Notes under the pieces: generated by a model
Databases searched by the model: none
What the model was told of the DNA's origin: nothing
What the model saw: the letters and a program-made list of their open reading frames with translations, nothing else
Translations under genes and position numbers: made by a program
Source of the DNA: Entamoeba invadens IP1
Lineage: Eukaryota; Evosea; Mastigamoebida; Endamoebidae
DNA length: 64,000 nt
Direction: 5' to 3'
Assembly: GCF_000330505.1 (NCBI RefSeq)
Contig: NW_004440180.1
Location: forward strand, 35,797 to 99,796
In this document: piece after piece, positions 62,249-64,000 of the stretch
Numbering within the stretch: the stretch's first letter is position 1
Layout: each line of letters opens with the position of its first letter

Positions 62249-63130
62249 TTTATATATTTTATCAATAGAAAAACCAAATAAACCATATTTAAAGTTTAAA
62301 TCACATAACAATTATAATGATTAATTATAATAATTTTTATTAAATTATAAAATAATAAATCGTAAAAAATACCCTATATAGAACCATATTTTAAAAATTT
62401 AAATAAAAGGAAATACAATTAATGGTAAACAATATTTTCTTTTGGTAAAAAAACGTAAACTCGACATGTTCATAAGAAAAGTTTTATCAAAAAAATATTT
62501 ACCACTAAAAGTTATAAATATACATATTTAATTCATATTTTTAATGTTCCAATATAACCATGGTCCGGCAAGGTTTTCGCAAGATAAATGATAGCTTAAT
62601 TTTGATCCAAATAACGGGTATTTTTCCTAATAAGATTTTTTGTAAATATCTCGTTTATTTGCTCAAAAATGGTTGTGTTACTTAAATCATAATGGGTCTT
62701 TTTGAAAGTTTTTGTTTGAGTAAAATATTAATTTTTACAAGTTTTTAACGTAAAAAAACGGGAAATAATAATTTGTTCTTTTTGCTTGAATAAAAATAAA
62801 TTTGATGCTCTATAAATAAAGGCATTTAAAAAATAAAGGTTCTTATGAATAGATAAACATTTTAATTAAATTAACTATTAACCGATCATTTAAATAATTA
62901 TTACAATCCCGAATTTATAGGGATGTATGTATAAATAAAAGGACAATATTTTTAGGTATTTATTATCTTAATAAACGGGGTGACTGGAATATTCCAAATG
63001 CAACTTCCAGAAACTTTAAAACCCTACAAAAATGTTTTTTGTTATTAACTTTTGTTCAAATTAATAAATTGTTATACTAACTCTTACTTATTCAATGAAA
63101 AGAAAAATAATACCAAATAAAAACTGAACC
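62249..63130. other. AT-rich intergenic stretch
   Basis: No gene or inverted repeat is recognised. Confidence 0.45.
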
Positions 63131-63470
63131 ACTCAATTAAAAAACTTCTTAACTTTCAAGTCGTTTGAATTTTTGATCTTTTGTCAAAGAACCATGTTTT
63201 TTTCACAAGTATCAAATACTTGTTGTTCTTCGTCAAGTAAGTTCTTAGAATGTGATCGTTCGAATAAAGTGTTTCGAAAATGTTCATTTCAAACCTCATT
63301 TATGTTAAGGTTGTTGGTAGAACCAAGGTCAACACGGGCGACATTAAGTGCCGGACTGCACTAATTTACACCTTCAAGAACACAATGAACATTTCACAAT
63401 GTTTTTTAAGTTTACTACTACATACGCAGTTGGAACAAACCCTTGACCTTTTTAAAAAATTATTAATCAT
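63131..63470 (-). pseudogene. Decayed gene fragment, possibly with the end of an SH3 domain
   Basis: On the minus strand, about 63455-63400 reads KGQGFVPTAYVVVNLKN, which has the G-x-G-F-(V/I)-P-x-x-Y-V pattern that ends SH3 domains. Further along, in another frame, about 63362-63300 gives SPALNVARVDLGSTNNLNIN. After a TGA, about 63290-63190 gives HFRNTLFERSHSKNLLDEEQ and QVFDTCEKN before another TGA. The pieces are protein-like but in different frames with stops, and nothing upstream resembles the start of an SH3 domain. A broken, 5'-truncated gene is the best reading. Confidence 0.4.
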
Positions 63471-64000
63471 GATTAATTTATGATTTTGTAGAAGTAAAAG
63501 AAGAACCCCCTTTTCTTTCTTAATCAACCATAATTTGTCATTAATTTTAATTTAAAACGATTTTTAAATTGGTTGATGTTTAAAACAATAATAAATCAAA
63601 TAATGTTTTTTAATTAATGATATAAAATAATTGATTAAAAATAAAACATTAAATACAATATATAACATATTGTATAATATATAATATAATATTTAAACTT
63701 TTTTATCAAAAACATCTGTTTTTAATGTATTTGAATATAATGTTGTTCTTTTAATACTCTTTGGTTATTTCAAAATAAAAATATTACGTTGTTGTATTAC
63801 TGTTGATGCGTTTTTATTTGACATATCAAAAACTTAAAAATCTATCAATCAACATTTGATGTTAAAATAACACATAACCAAATTCTTAAAAATTATGTGA
63901 AAGGTCCATTTTATAGTTTCTAAAAATTAAATAATTTTTATGTTTTAACAACGTTTGTGGTAATTCTTTTAAGCACAAAGTGTTCAAATTACAACATATG
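63471..64000. other. AT-rich end of window
   Basis: No feature is recognised. Confidence 0.45.

Overview
The window looks like chromosomal DNA of an Entamoeba species, most likely E. invadens or a close relative. The base composition is very AT-rich. Introns carry the Entamoeba-type 5' splice site GTTTGT. The gene set is typical: two receptor-like transmembrane kinases (TMKs) with CXXC-rich ectodomains, a grainin-type EF-hand protein, a compact malic enzyme and a 58-residue 2[4Fe-4S] ferredoxin. Some genes have TATA-like and GAAC motifs close to the ATG. The species name is inference from family knowledge; no search was run. || Layout. 1-7.4 kb is gene-poor: a GC-rich hairpin-rich island (about 541-960), a 1.08-kb long-inverted-repeat element (1107-2185), a decayed coiled-coil gene (about 2700-3830) and two back-to-back TA-flanked inverted-repeat elements (5584-6388, 6394-7276). 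7.4-26.5 kb holds TMK1 (+), a MITE just behind it, a small decayed gene, a pogo-derived MITE, an unknown gene (15258-16211), a spliced CUE-domain gene (17525-18237) and the giant TMK2 (-, 2616 aa). 26.5-33.8 kb is mostly empty, but holds a ferredoxin, a foldback element, a frameshifted pseudogene and Trm5. 34.1-36.2 kb is a complete but inactivated pogo/Tigger transposon. 37.2-39.0 kb has a flavodoxin-fold reductase and a second copy of the unknown gene, almost identical over about 866 bp but with a different 5' end. 40.7-46.7 kb has a decayed gene, an unknown 182-aa protein, malic enzyme, another decayed gene and a secreted low-complexity protein. 48.8-55.3 kb has the grainin-like gene (one 51-nt intron), a probable GPI-anchored surface protein, a short F-box-like fragment and a type I membrane protein gene split by a 1,015-bp transposon. 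55.3-64 kb has no intact gene; it holds nested inverted-repeat elements (56222-59757), a 2.3-kb element with repeated ACCACTTGT motifs (59927-62248) and gene fragments. || How the genes relate. There is no operon-like organisation. The metabolic genes (ferredoxin, malic enzyme, flavodoxin-fold reductase) fit the anaerobic NADPH and iron-sulphur redox metabolism of Entamoeba. The TMKs, the GPI-type protein, the split membrane protein and the secreted protein are surface or secretory functions. The most informative features concern genome change: at least nine inverted-repeat DNA elements, a transposon whose exact removal would rejoin a reading frame, a homogenised gene pair and several genes in different stages of decay.
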